Assembly (NCBI GenBank): GCA_033032175.1
Contig: CM065322.1
Location: forward strand, 17,732,001 to 17,796,000
Length of the DNA: 64,000 bases
Reading direction: 5' to 3'
Origin: Saturnia japonica
Lineage: Eukaryota > Arthropoda > Insecta > Lepidoptera > Saturniidae
Translations under genes and position numbers: made by a program
The notes under the pieces: model-generated
What the model saw: the letters and a program-made list of their open reading frames with translations, nothing else
Database searches by the model: none
What the model was told of the DNA's origin: nothing
Shown: positions 36,001-48,000 of the stretch, one piece after another
How positions within the stretch are numbered: position 1 is the stretch's first letter
How the letters are laid out: each line of letters starts with the position of its first letter

Positions 36001-39000
36001 CGTCGCCTGCGGTTCACAGGGCTAACAATTTACTATCGTATAACATAATTAAACTCACCACTGACGGCGTCTATAGGGAGAATATACCTCGTCCTGTAGC
36101 CCAACAAACGCGTATTCCATCAACTGACAATAAGTAACAAGTCAATGTACAAGTTATATCGTTATCCGATTAAAATAAATAACTTCACAAAACAAATTAA
36201 AGCAGCGCACGCGCCTCGCGTCTACTGAAAATACAAAGGTGACAGAAAACAGCTGATCGCACGGAAGCACGAAGTTATATAGATAGAGAAATCCAAAGAC
36301 AACTTGTGTTGCCAGACCGTGGTTCCGAACATAACACATTCGGCGTTCGGTGTCCAACGATGTGCTCAGGCGCGCAGCCGGCCCACCGCGGTGTCCTTGT
36401 CGGTTTCATGTTTTTTTTTGGTTTTGTTCTTTCTCGACCAATATTATCAACTAGCTGTGCCCGCGGTTTCGCACGCGTTAACTGCAGAATTATTGTTTAT
36501 GAAGATATCATGATATTTTTTTAGGTAAGGACCAAGTATCTAAGGAGTACTATTAAAAAAAAAATAGCCTCAATATGTTTGAGAAGTTTCCTGGTATATC
36601 TTGGAATTCGAAGGTCCAATGTTAATGTAATTAAAACGGGACCACCCTTAACGTACTCCCTTTTCAATGAAAAAAGTAGAAAAACAGTAATATAGAGTAG
36701 TATGTGAAAAACAGGGAGATCCAGTTGTACAAGCCAGTGTTGAAATAAATAATAACTTACCTTGGCGTGATATCCATGTAACCTAATTGTTAAGAACGAG
36801 CCGGTCAGCGGATGCCGTGCCTCCCCGCAGGGTGCAGAGGGCGCTGCGGCTGTGCGTTGCCATGACAACCGACACGTAACCAAACGAGCTGGTTCGTGGT
36901 CGCCGCGCGCCCTCCCTTATGTAGGTACCTACATAATGGTAAAAACATATCAGATGTATACAAATCCTATAATGTATTCAAGAATGTTACAATGACGCCG
37001 TGTATAATGATATGAATGGTACCGAACCGATTGCGATACGCGACAGTGTCTCAGTGTCTCCGTGGAGCAGTACTACAAGTCTGCACTACAGTACGAGGGT
37101 CGAGGAACATCACGGATACTATCGACTTGCAGAAGTTTCTTATATAACAGAAATCGTACAATACTTGTCACTCTCCTCAAAAATTTGGCCAATGAAACAG
37201 CTTACTTATTTATTGTTACTGTTATTGAATATCTTAAAAGTATCATGTTATTAAAATGACATCTACAATATTACGAATTTTTCTTATTTATTATTATATA
37301 AATGAACTAGACTTTTTTAAATACAGTCATTGACTCTGTAACTTAGCATAATATATATTGCCACTACATTTATTAGCATAAATCAAGCGCTAAGTGTGGG
37401 TTGCGGATGGTAATAACTGTCTATAAATCCCTGAAAATGCGACAGCGACGACATCTGGCTGAAAACCAACTCCCTACTACAATAGATAGTATTAAAAACA
37501 GTTATTACCTTTTTTTAACTGACTAGTGACTACACTGTTAGCCATAAGGGTCCTGAAGCCGTCAGCTATCGTTCACACTATAAAAATTATTTTTTACGTT
37601 ACTCTGGCTGCGACAAATCAAAAGAATAGCAATAGCTACCACTAGCGTTGTCACTTGTTTTTATATGTAATATAGTATTAGGTCCTAACATATGAAATTG
37701 GCGTTTTCTTGAACTGGCCACTTTGATCTCAAATATCTGGCGTTTGGTGGAATTCCAAATTCAAATTTATTTCAAATTTCGGCATGTGTATATGTGGTAC
37801 GAATTTAGTGAATCATTTAACGATTGTGTCAAAACGTCAATTTGACAAAATGGAAAAAATATCGCATTATTTACGAATATGAGTTCCACTGTGGCATCAG
37901 CGCTGCAGAACAACTCGAAGGAGGAATAATATGTATGGGTAAGCTACTGTAGAAGAAAGCACGGTACGTTTTTGAATCCAACGTTTTTGCTCAGGAAATT
38001 TTGACCTACGAAACAAACCCCGTAAACGGTCGGAGACCCTAGTTGATAATAGAATTAAAGGTGATCATGGAAGCGGATACATCGCAAACCACGTCAGAGT
38101 TAGCGACAAGCTTAGGTGTGACTGATATATCAATTTTAATTCACTTGAAACAAATTAAAAAGAGAAAAAGCTCGAGAAATAGGTCCCGCATGAATAGACT
38201 TAAGCACACAAACAAACACGCATCGAGTGCTGAGTTACATTACTCAACCGTCACAATAACGAGGAAATTTTGAATCGTATTGTTACTTGCGACGAAAACT
38301 GGATCCTTGACGACAATCGGAAACGCTCATCACAGTGGTTGAACCCAGGAGAATCGGCCAAATCCTGTCCGAGGCGAAAGTTGACTTAAAAAAGGTACTG
38401 GTGAGTGTTTGGTGAACCAGTGCTGGAGTCATACACTACAGCTTCCTATGATCTGGCCAGACGATAACGGTAAATCTATGATGCCAACAATTGCATACTA
38501 TAATGGAAAACCTAGCCGTTAAACAACCGAGTCTGGTCAATCTTTCTAGCCCACTGCTACTTCAGGACAACGCTAGACCCTATACTTCACGACAGACGGT
38601 CGCTAAATTAGAAGAACTGCGGTTGGAATGTTTTCGAGACCCACTATACTCCCCGGACCTTGCTCCAACAGAGTACCATTATTTTCGGAATTTGGATAAC
38701 ATCTTACAAGGAAAAATATTAAATTCCGATGAAGTTGTCCAAACCGCCTGCAAAGATTTTATTGATTCTTCCTCCCACAATTTTTTCAGCAATGGACTAC
38801 TTTTAATATGGCGAAAGTGGATAGATAATATTGGGACTTACTTCGATTGATTAAATGTATAATTTCATAATATTATCGATGCTAATTACCTGCAGAAATT
38901 GTAAGTAGATGGCAAAAAAATATAATAAGTTTTAAATAAATATTTATTTGTAAAAGAATAGTTTTCACTGCTTGATAGACAGATTAGTTTCGCCTCGTTT

Positions 39001-42000
39001 CCGGTCTTTTCTTAAACATTTTGGAATAAACAAATTTGCCTTTTTTATCCAATAAAAATATAGTAGTTTAATATGTTATATTATATTATTAAAGTAGTTT
39101 GACTCCTGATATAGTAGGATGCTATATTACATAGTAGGTTTGGCATCTCTACCTACCACCCCGCTTTTCAGTAACACGATTTGCCACAGGATACACACCA
39201 CACCCATACTAACAAGGCCAAGATAAATAAAAGCTTGTAAAAATAAAATCCTGTTCGCTGGTAAGCACGCATCACTTGAGAACGGCTCGACTTATTCGAC
39301 TTGTGATTGCCTTCTGAATGATATTACAATTAAGAATAAGTTTTTTAGGGAAATTCTATTTATAGTTAGTTACCTGGAAAATCGGAAAGTATTGAAAAAC
39401 CCGAAATTGCTTTTTTCTATTTATTTCTAATCAACTCAAGAACGTAACTGATAATTCGATTAAAGAATATGAGTAGGGGTAATTCTTGTTTTGTTGATTA
39501 TGGTTCTAAAAAATATAGGATAGGTATCGCTGTGGTCGGTCGAGTTAGTTAGTGTATTGGAAAGGATAGAAGAACATCTGCCGAGAGTGCCAGCCGCCCC
39601 GTGCCCTCGCCCGCGCCCGCCGCTCCTCGCGCCCCCCTCGCCCTCGCCCTCGCCCTCGCCCTCGCCCTCGCCCTCGCCCTCGCCCTCGCCCTCGCCCGCG
39701 CCCTCGCCCGCGCCCGCGTCATGCCAACCAGTTCTTACCATGTTTATAAAGGTAAAAGGATAGTGGACTGCTGAGCGTTGGAGGAAGTATTTTGCCTTAA
39801 ACTATTATTTCTTTTGGGTTATTTGGGTTTTAAAAGACACATGGTCTGGTTTACTTGATTTCATGTAGTTTATGAAACATTAACAATAAAGTCATTGTTC
39901 TGTCGTTGCTCTGTGTTATCAGCAGTGGGTCTAACTGATACTTGTAAACCTTATTCAGCGCTCAGAGTGGCTGGCTTGGAGTGTTTATAAATAAATCCGT
40001 TACAATGCGTAGCGTTCTGCAGAGCAGGGTAGGGCGCTCGGAGGGGTGCGGGCGGGGCGAGGCATGCACTATGCAGACAGACGACAGTACACAGCATGTT
40101 AATGCTTTGAGCCCGCTTCGCCGCGCGGGAGTTATTTCTGTCCGATGAGACAGTTATTATTGTACTTGAACACAGCCAGCCAGTAAAGCGCGGGGTTTCT
40201 TTACCCCCTTGCCTTACCGGGGCCCCTCGGTATGTTCGTACGGAATATCTCCATAGAGATATGGATCTGCCTTCGATATATGCCTACGCCAGACACCTTT
40301 CTCGTTCTTACTTCGACACCGCGTCGCATCACGCGAATCCGTTAATCAAAGCGGCAGCTACTTATGTACCGATCCTCAATGCCTGCCGCCTGGCCGCGTA
40401 ACATCTTCACCGATCCGGACGACAAAGTCGAAAAAGCAAACGCGTTTTATTCCACCGTCTCTCTAAACAGAGCGTGCCAGCGCCCACGCCCGCCTAACCA
40501 CCGTTCTCTCCGCAGTGGACGGGCGGTTAACTTTGCTCCCGCACACCCGTCACGTCCACCCTCTCTAACGGCAACCCAAGCCTAGGTCCGTTCCTCGGTG
40601 TGAAGCCCTTGGGTCAGGCAGCCGCCCGCGCGATACAAGTGACACTATACGTGCAACACTTAGCTGCCCACTTACAACATTACACACGTATGAACACACA
40701 CACGTGCACACCACACAGGTACATGTGTTCTGTTAGGGACCTTTTTTTTCTTTTTTTGCGCTGGTTAGTCATGCGCTAGTTAGTGTAGAAAAACTTTCCG
40801 ATCACTAAATACCCATGTTTCCCTCCTTCCTCCCATATACTGTCCGAGCCGAGGTTCGGTCACTCTGGCACCCTCGTGCGAGTCGTCCAAAACTTTCGCG
40901 GCCGAGTGCCCTAAGCGCTCGCCCCCAAGAACCAAGAACTTGATCGTCGGTACGGAATATAATATTCTATTTTTATTGATGTCGATAGTACTATTAAGCA
41001 ATTTATCCAGCTCTAATTGAGTAGCAACAAATCGCTAGTTGAATAGCACGTATTCTGCCAGATTAAAATAAACTTTGTTTGTATATGGTTAAGGTTATTT
41101 GTTATTAGTGAAGTTTTATACCACCGTTTATTTCTCTTTAAATATGATTTTATTTAATTAATAAAGAGATGTTACTCGCCTATTGTATGTAATACCTATA
41201 TTTAGAAGATTTTTATTTCTACCATTGTTTTTATACTCTAAAACTGAAGAATAATCATGATAAAAGTGCACAAAGGACTTTTCTTAAAGTTCTACTGCGG
41301 CTACCCTGTACACACGACACACGACACCCTACAACACTATTGTATCAGCAGGCTAAAGTATTATCAGTTCGGAACTTATTTGTCTACCAATGTATGTGTT
41401 AGATGCCACTACCAAAATATGAGTTCCACTAGGTATAACGGTAACAACCCGTAAATAAAGACTTGATCGCTTCCCTGTTCCCTGTCCCGCGTCAAATTTT
41501 TAATTTTTACATATTTTTTAATCTTCGAAATCAACTCATTTACTGTGCTAGACTAGGAGGTAGATCTACCGAATTTTCATTTGACACTTGCTGACTAGCG
41601 CCCCACTTCGGTTTTTTCTTGCAATTAATCAAAACGTTCATCAATACTTCCTGTTACAGAAAAGTTTGACTAGATAACAGAAATATCAAAGGGTCATTAT
41701 ATTATCACTTTTTTCTCTAAATGTAAATGTGGTGATCCAAACAACATCATGTAATATATTGGGCAGCGCCATCTAGTGGCGACAAGAATAAACAAAAAAT
41801 GTATTGACATTCATCATTCATCTTTGCCAAAATGTGAATTATTTTATTAAGGTTAGCAAAGGTATTTTATTACATATTTTTGACTTATTGAGGATATGAA
41901 GTTTATTTTTATCTCGGGAATTGATTTCAGTTTACTTACATATTTAATTTTATGAAATGCAACAGTCAGTATGTGCTGAGCTCAAACATAATAATTATTT

Positions 42001-45000
42001 CAGTCATGTAACGGGTAACCGGACCGAGACCGAGACCCGCGACCGAGACCGGAGACAAACACCAATCAGCTCACTGTACGTCTGCGCCTGCACAGTGCGC
42101 ACAGAATATAATATGTCTGCCATCTGTATCTGCGTGTCGAGAGCCTGCAGACCTAACAATAATTAAATACATATTGCCTGATATTTCGTCGCGCTTTCCT
42201 AGGTTTCTGTCTCGTGGTCTCGTGCACGCGCTCGCGCTCGGTGGAAACTACTCAAGCGTTTCTATTTTATATCCCCAATATACAATAACATGAGACCACT
42301 GCAGTGAGCACAACGGACTGAACGAACCGCTCCACTGGCCAGTGAACGCGCTAACATGTTTTTAATTACAATCGAAGAACGCACGAGATACTGGATCGAT
42401 AAAGTTGTCAAAATATTATAAAACTATAGGTACTTTGTTTGCATACTTTCACGGCTTAACATTTAGTGAACAGCTGATCGGCTTAATTGTGATCACTGAT
42501 AAAAGTAAAAAAAATCTTTGGGTTCCTCGGCCATCGCGTCGCTGTTCTGCAGGTAAATAGTTATTTACATTTAACGAGCCTACAACATTTCTATCACTCA
42601 GTCTCCTGTGCGACCGGAGCCTTGTGGAACCATACAAGCATTATCACGTCCAAGACGAGCACATCGCGTCTCAGCAGTTCTCCTGGCAACCGGCGCAGTA
42701 CGCGCCCACACGACTCGCGACCACGCGCCTACATGCAAACGCACACACATGCCAACGCGACCACGCGCACACGAATCCACGCATTTTTTTATTTATTTGT
42801 GTTCTATTAGATTATAAAAAAAACCTGTTACTCAAGATACAGGATCTCCTAGTTTGGGTATGCTAGTCAGGACATGCTGTTGTATAATTTGTGTTTTCGT
42901 TCCTTCTTAAGAAATAAAATTTATTATTTTATTATTATTTATTATTTTTCATCACAAGTAACACAATACGATTCAAAATTCTTTCGTTATTGTGACGGTT
43001 GAGTAATGTAACGCAGCACTCAATGCGTGTTTTCGGTGTGATTCAGTCAATTGAAGCCAGTGAATTGATATCTCGAGTTTATTCACTTTTCCAATTTGTT
43101 TCAAGTGAATTAAAATTGTTTTATCACTCACACCGAAGCCTGCCACTAACTTCCACGATCACCTTTAATTCTTCATTATTAACTAGGGTCTACGGCCGTC
43201 TACGGGGTTTGTTTCGTAAGTCAATATATCCAAAACGAAAACGTAGGAACCAAAAATGTACCGTGCTTTCTTCTACAGTAGCTTCCCCATACACATCATT
43301 CAATTCTTCGAGCTGTTTCTGCAGCGCTGATGTCACGGTGGAACTCATATTCGTAAATAATGCGATATTTTAAGTTTACCATTTTGTGAAGAGAACGATT
43401 GAATCACTAAATTCGAAATACAAGGTGTCCAGAAAGGGTATCGGGTATTTGTTTTTGCGCCATATTCGAAACGGGGCGTCTAAACGGTGCGGGGAGGGGT
43501 TCGTGGCGTCCGCCATTTTGTGGAGTTTTAGTCACGATGGAACAGTACTCGGGGACGCATCGCGCATTTTGCGTACGAGCGTATTATCGTAATGGTGATT
43601 CAATAGTGACTGCTCAACGTCTCTATCGTGCGGAATATCGTACACGCCACGCGCCAAGTGACGATAGCATTAGGAAATGGATCAGGATGTTCGAGAATAC
43701 AAGTGCGACAGTTAAAATTCAAAACTCTGGTCGTCCTCGTTCAGTTCGCGATGAAGGAACAATTGAAGAAGTTGAGGCGTCGGTTCGTCAAAATCCGTCT
43801 TTATCCATCCGAAAGCGAAGCCAAGCGTTGGACATCAAAAAATCGTCTTTACATTCGATTTTAAAGAAAGACTTACATCTAAAAGCCTATAAAATTCAAT
43901 TGGTTCAAGAATTGAAGGATACGGACTATGCTAATCGACTGAATTTTGGGAACGAAATGCTGCAGCGATTTAACAACTTTAACAACATACTGTTCAGTGA
44001 CGAAGCAAATTTTCACCTGAATGGTCATGTTAATAAGCAGAATTGTCGGTACTGGGCAGTGGAGAATCCGAGACGAAAGCATGAACGACCCCTGCATAGC
44101 CGTCGTAGGTCGTTGTTTGGGCCGCTATGTCTGCTAAAGGCATAATTGGTCCTTATTTTCATGAAGATCAACGAGGCCGAGCAATTAATGTGAATAGTGG
44201 CCGTTGTTGCGATATGTTGCGAAATTTTTTGGTCCCAGAGTTGCAGGTTTCAACTCAAGAACGTGGTTCCAGCAAGATGGGGCCACTTGCCATACCTCAA
44301 ATGACTCAATGGAAGTTGTTAACGAATTATTCCCTAATAAAGTCATTTCGCGAAGGGGTAACATCAACTGGCCTCCCAGAAGCCCCGACCTTAGCCCGCT
44401 TGACTATTTTGCATGGGGATACCTTAAAAGTAAGGTTTATCAAAACAATCCGACGAATCTAATCCAGTTAAAGCAAAACATCAGGTCAGAAATGGCAGCA
44501 ATATCGATAGCTATGTGTCAACGTGTTATCGCCAATCTTCGTTTCCGTTTAGAAGAGTGCCAGCAACGTAACGGTCATCATTTGGGTAACATCATCTTTT
44601 CCAAATAATTCTCCAATTCATATGCTAATAATAAACAATAAACTTTTTTATTGCATACAAATAATTTTTGTTTCATTGAACTTACAAATACCCGATACCC
44701 TTTCTGGACACCTTGCACAAGCCTAAATTTGAAATAATCTTGAATTTGGAATTCCTCCAACCCCCAGATATTTGAGATAAAAGTGGCCAGTTCAATAAAA
44801 CGCCAATTTCATATGTAAGGGCCCTAATATTAGTCGTCAATGGTGGTGCATGTAAGTTCTGCACTTATATGTATAATAGGATCTAATGCACATATCAGAT
44901 TTTAAAACTATCTAGAATTATTAAAGTAGGTTCTATTGTTATTTTATTAAACTTTGACTAGAATTACCATGTAGTGCCATAAAAAATTAGGGAGAAAGCT

Positions 45001-48000
45001 ATGTTGTGGATCGCATAGCAACTTCTTAGAACATAAAGATACAGGGATGTTTTCAGATTTACACTTTCTAAGCACAAAACTCAAATCAATTATACGTTAA
45101 TTTCAGGCGTTCCTCTAGTCGGCCTTTGATCGAGTACAAAAGAAACAACACTCTGTGGCAAGGCGAAGAGTGCGGAGCGAGCAGCGATATCATGCTGTCG
45201 CATTCGCACGTGACGCACGCCCTCGCTGGCGTGACGGCGCCGCGGTTTGATGCTTCACCTGGTCTGTTGCGCCGCCGGTACTCAGTGCCTGAGACCATAA
45301 TGAGGAAGTGAGTTAAAAAATAAAGAGATTATAATAGAGAGGAAATAAGGAGATCCCAATCAGTAAGCCATTATGAATAAAATGGGTACGACCAACTGCT
45401 TGTGACTGAAGTTGCATTCAATAATATGAAAAGCGCTTCAGTACCATATCACAGTGTCGCTAATTCATTTACATTTCTTAATTATGAACTACAAAATGAA
45501 ATTCACTTAACTTATTAACAAGATAATCAAATAAACCCACCGATCAACTTGTAAGGTATGTCATAAGACATATATTGGCATGTAGGTAGTTCTAACTATT
45601 TTAGTCGTAATAAACTGGTTAACGAACACACTGCATTTTATTATCTCTGTCGTATTTTATTAGCAAGTTTAGAAATAACGAGATATATATCACAACTATC
45701 TATAGACTATATGGAATATGATCTAGACCATATAGACTATATAGAAATACTACTGTTGCAGAAAGGGGTAGCGAAATATGTGCTGGGCCCTTAATTCAAT
45801 TATCTATCGCGAATCAATCCCCCTCGTACATTATTGCTGCGATACACAGTAAATAATACAATCAAATTAAAGACTTACCTCGTGAGGAGCGGGCGGTGAT
45901 TTTGAGATTGCCCCGTCGACCTGAACTGCAGAATGTGAGGTATTTGTGTTTGTGGAGTGAACTGTATGTATGTATGTGTGTGAATGTCAGCCTCAGATCT
46001 CATAGGACACTTACTCAAGCAATCAGTTCAGCAAATCTCCTGATACACCATGTTTTACAAACAACATTTAACACCATGTATCAAAACACTCGACGGACTG
46101 TTACGTAGCGCATCACTGAACGTCAGTAATGACGTCGCGCATACAACCAACAAACGCGAGCTCACGGTATCAAAGCCCAAAGCGGTCTATAACGTAGCGC
46201 TTCACCGAACTTCAGGAGTGACGTAGCACTGGCCACTCCACAATATTGCACGCGGCAGTACTGTAGCATAGCAATCAGCGGACTAGTAATGTGACGAGCC
46301 GAGCCGTGGACGAAGCGCAAGGTGCGGGGCGACGCGACTCCTGCACAGAACGATTGCCTCTGCGCATACAATTCGCCAAGTAGAGCGATCGCAACATCGT
46401 ACGACGCGACTATGAACTTATTCCAAACAACTACCAAATTCAAAATAGTTATTCGTTGCTTATGGAAATAACATTTTCATTTAATTTTTCTTTAGAAGGG
46501 GTGTATGGTACAGAACAATCCAAAGTGAACCACTTCCAGTACCTTGGTATGTGGAATATAAATTGACCTGAGCGTTTAAACAAAACTGCTCCGAAATTTC
46601 GTTCTGGACATGTTCCACTGATTTAGTATTTGCTTGGGATACCTGGCCACACGCCACTGTGGAAAATTTTGCTTGATTAATATTGAACCTGTGGACCGAT
46701 AAAATAAATCAACTGCTACGGAAGACTATGGAGAGTGTTGAGTCCCTTGCCAAACAACTTGCCAAAAAAATATGGAGTGAATATGAATTGTATGGAGTTA
46801 AATAAACATGGTAAAGGGCAGAAAGAGTTAAAATTTAGAACGTTAAATCAAAGTAACATCAAGCTACGTCTAAAGCCCTGTTCAGATGATGCGCGCCTAG
46901 ATTCTCTATACAATACATACCGTTCACCATGTCCAGCATTGAAGATTTCGCCGCGACTTATTTCGCGTGCATTTATTCGCGCGTCGCGTCGGCGAGGTAC
47001 TTGACCTCTATACATTGTGTCCACAAGCCTCGCAAAAGAAAAGTTCGGCGTTAATCGCGTGCAGTACGCCAGAGCCTCGACTCGCGAGCATAACTACTAG
47101 AGACTCCTTAGTTGCGTCCAGTTCACGCGCTAGCTTTGAAAAATGGAGCGACTTAATTTCTATAAAGAAATGTTTATATATGAAATAGAAAAAATACCGG
47201 CAATATGGGATATAGACTCTCCTGCAAATGGGAATCGAATATTAGGACGAACAGCTTGCAAAGAACGTTTAATATTTTCAGATAAAGATGACTTCGAAAA
47301 AAAAGGAAATTGTTGAGTAGCTTTCTCACGATGTCTTAAATTTCGATACAAAATTACAAACATAGATACTACTTGTTATTATATCGCAAATAATCTGGTG
47401 AACTAAGTAGTTTCTACTCTCCATTCGTTTTCGTCTTTTCCAGCAGCATTAAGCTACATACAACTCGGCCCATTCGTTCAACTCCATCTTAGATACTGCC
47501 TGAATCCATCTTCAAATGCTCACGCGTTTAACGTTCCTTCTGGAAGTAACGTACGCGCGATATGATCTTTGCTTCTGGATAAGGTCGCATTAATGCGTGT
47601 CATACCTGAACAGGGCCTAACGCTGCATATATTAGAATTAGTCAATATATAGATATTCTTATTTTTTTGCTTCCCAACGTGAGTCTAGCCTTTTATGGCA
47701 ACCCTATAAATGACGAAAAGCAACACATAAAGATAGTGCTTTTGAGTCATATATCACCTTTTGACACTCGTAATCTTTGGACGCCGCAGGTACCGCGTGG
47801 CGCAGCAGCGAGCTGATTGTGAGGAGAGCGGCAGGAGTACGTCCCGAGGGTCGGCCGGGTCGCTGCCGACACGCGCGGTCTTGTCGCCCCGTCTTGCGCG
47901 GGACCGTGAACTCATGCGCAAGTCTACACTATTGCGGCGCCTCTGGGGTCGCGCGCCATCCTGCTGCCAGTGCTGTCGCGAGGAGCTTGCCGCGCGACAC

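Larger units (their letters stand above)
42945..44824 (-). mobile_element. Mariner, third copy, 3'-truncated and split by a nested transposon
   Basis: On the minus strand it begins GGGCCCTTACATATGAAATT after TA (44825-44826), shows the same leader as the copy at 37681, is interrupted at 44715-43421 by another element, then continues through the initiation region (CGCATTATTTACGAATATGA at 43360) down to ATTGTGTTACTTGTGATGAA near 42945, where similarity stops just after the first catalytic Asp. The 3' half is missing. Confidence 0.85.

Noticed and set aside
36521..36883. 120-codon minus-strand frame with hydrophobic stretches
   Set aside because: No recognisable features; intronic AT-rich DNA with no start context or conservation evidence.
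39460..39763. Glu-Gly and Pro-Ser repeat proteins
   Set aside because: Both frames are translations of the CCCTCG microsatellite.
42598..42866. Cluster of overlapping frames on both strands
   Set aside because: Caused by GC-rich composition with few stops; no motif and no splice support.
46735..47188. Two plus-strand frames near the Harbinger-like MITE
   Set aside because: They cross the MITE border and have no protein-like pattern.
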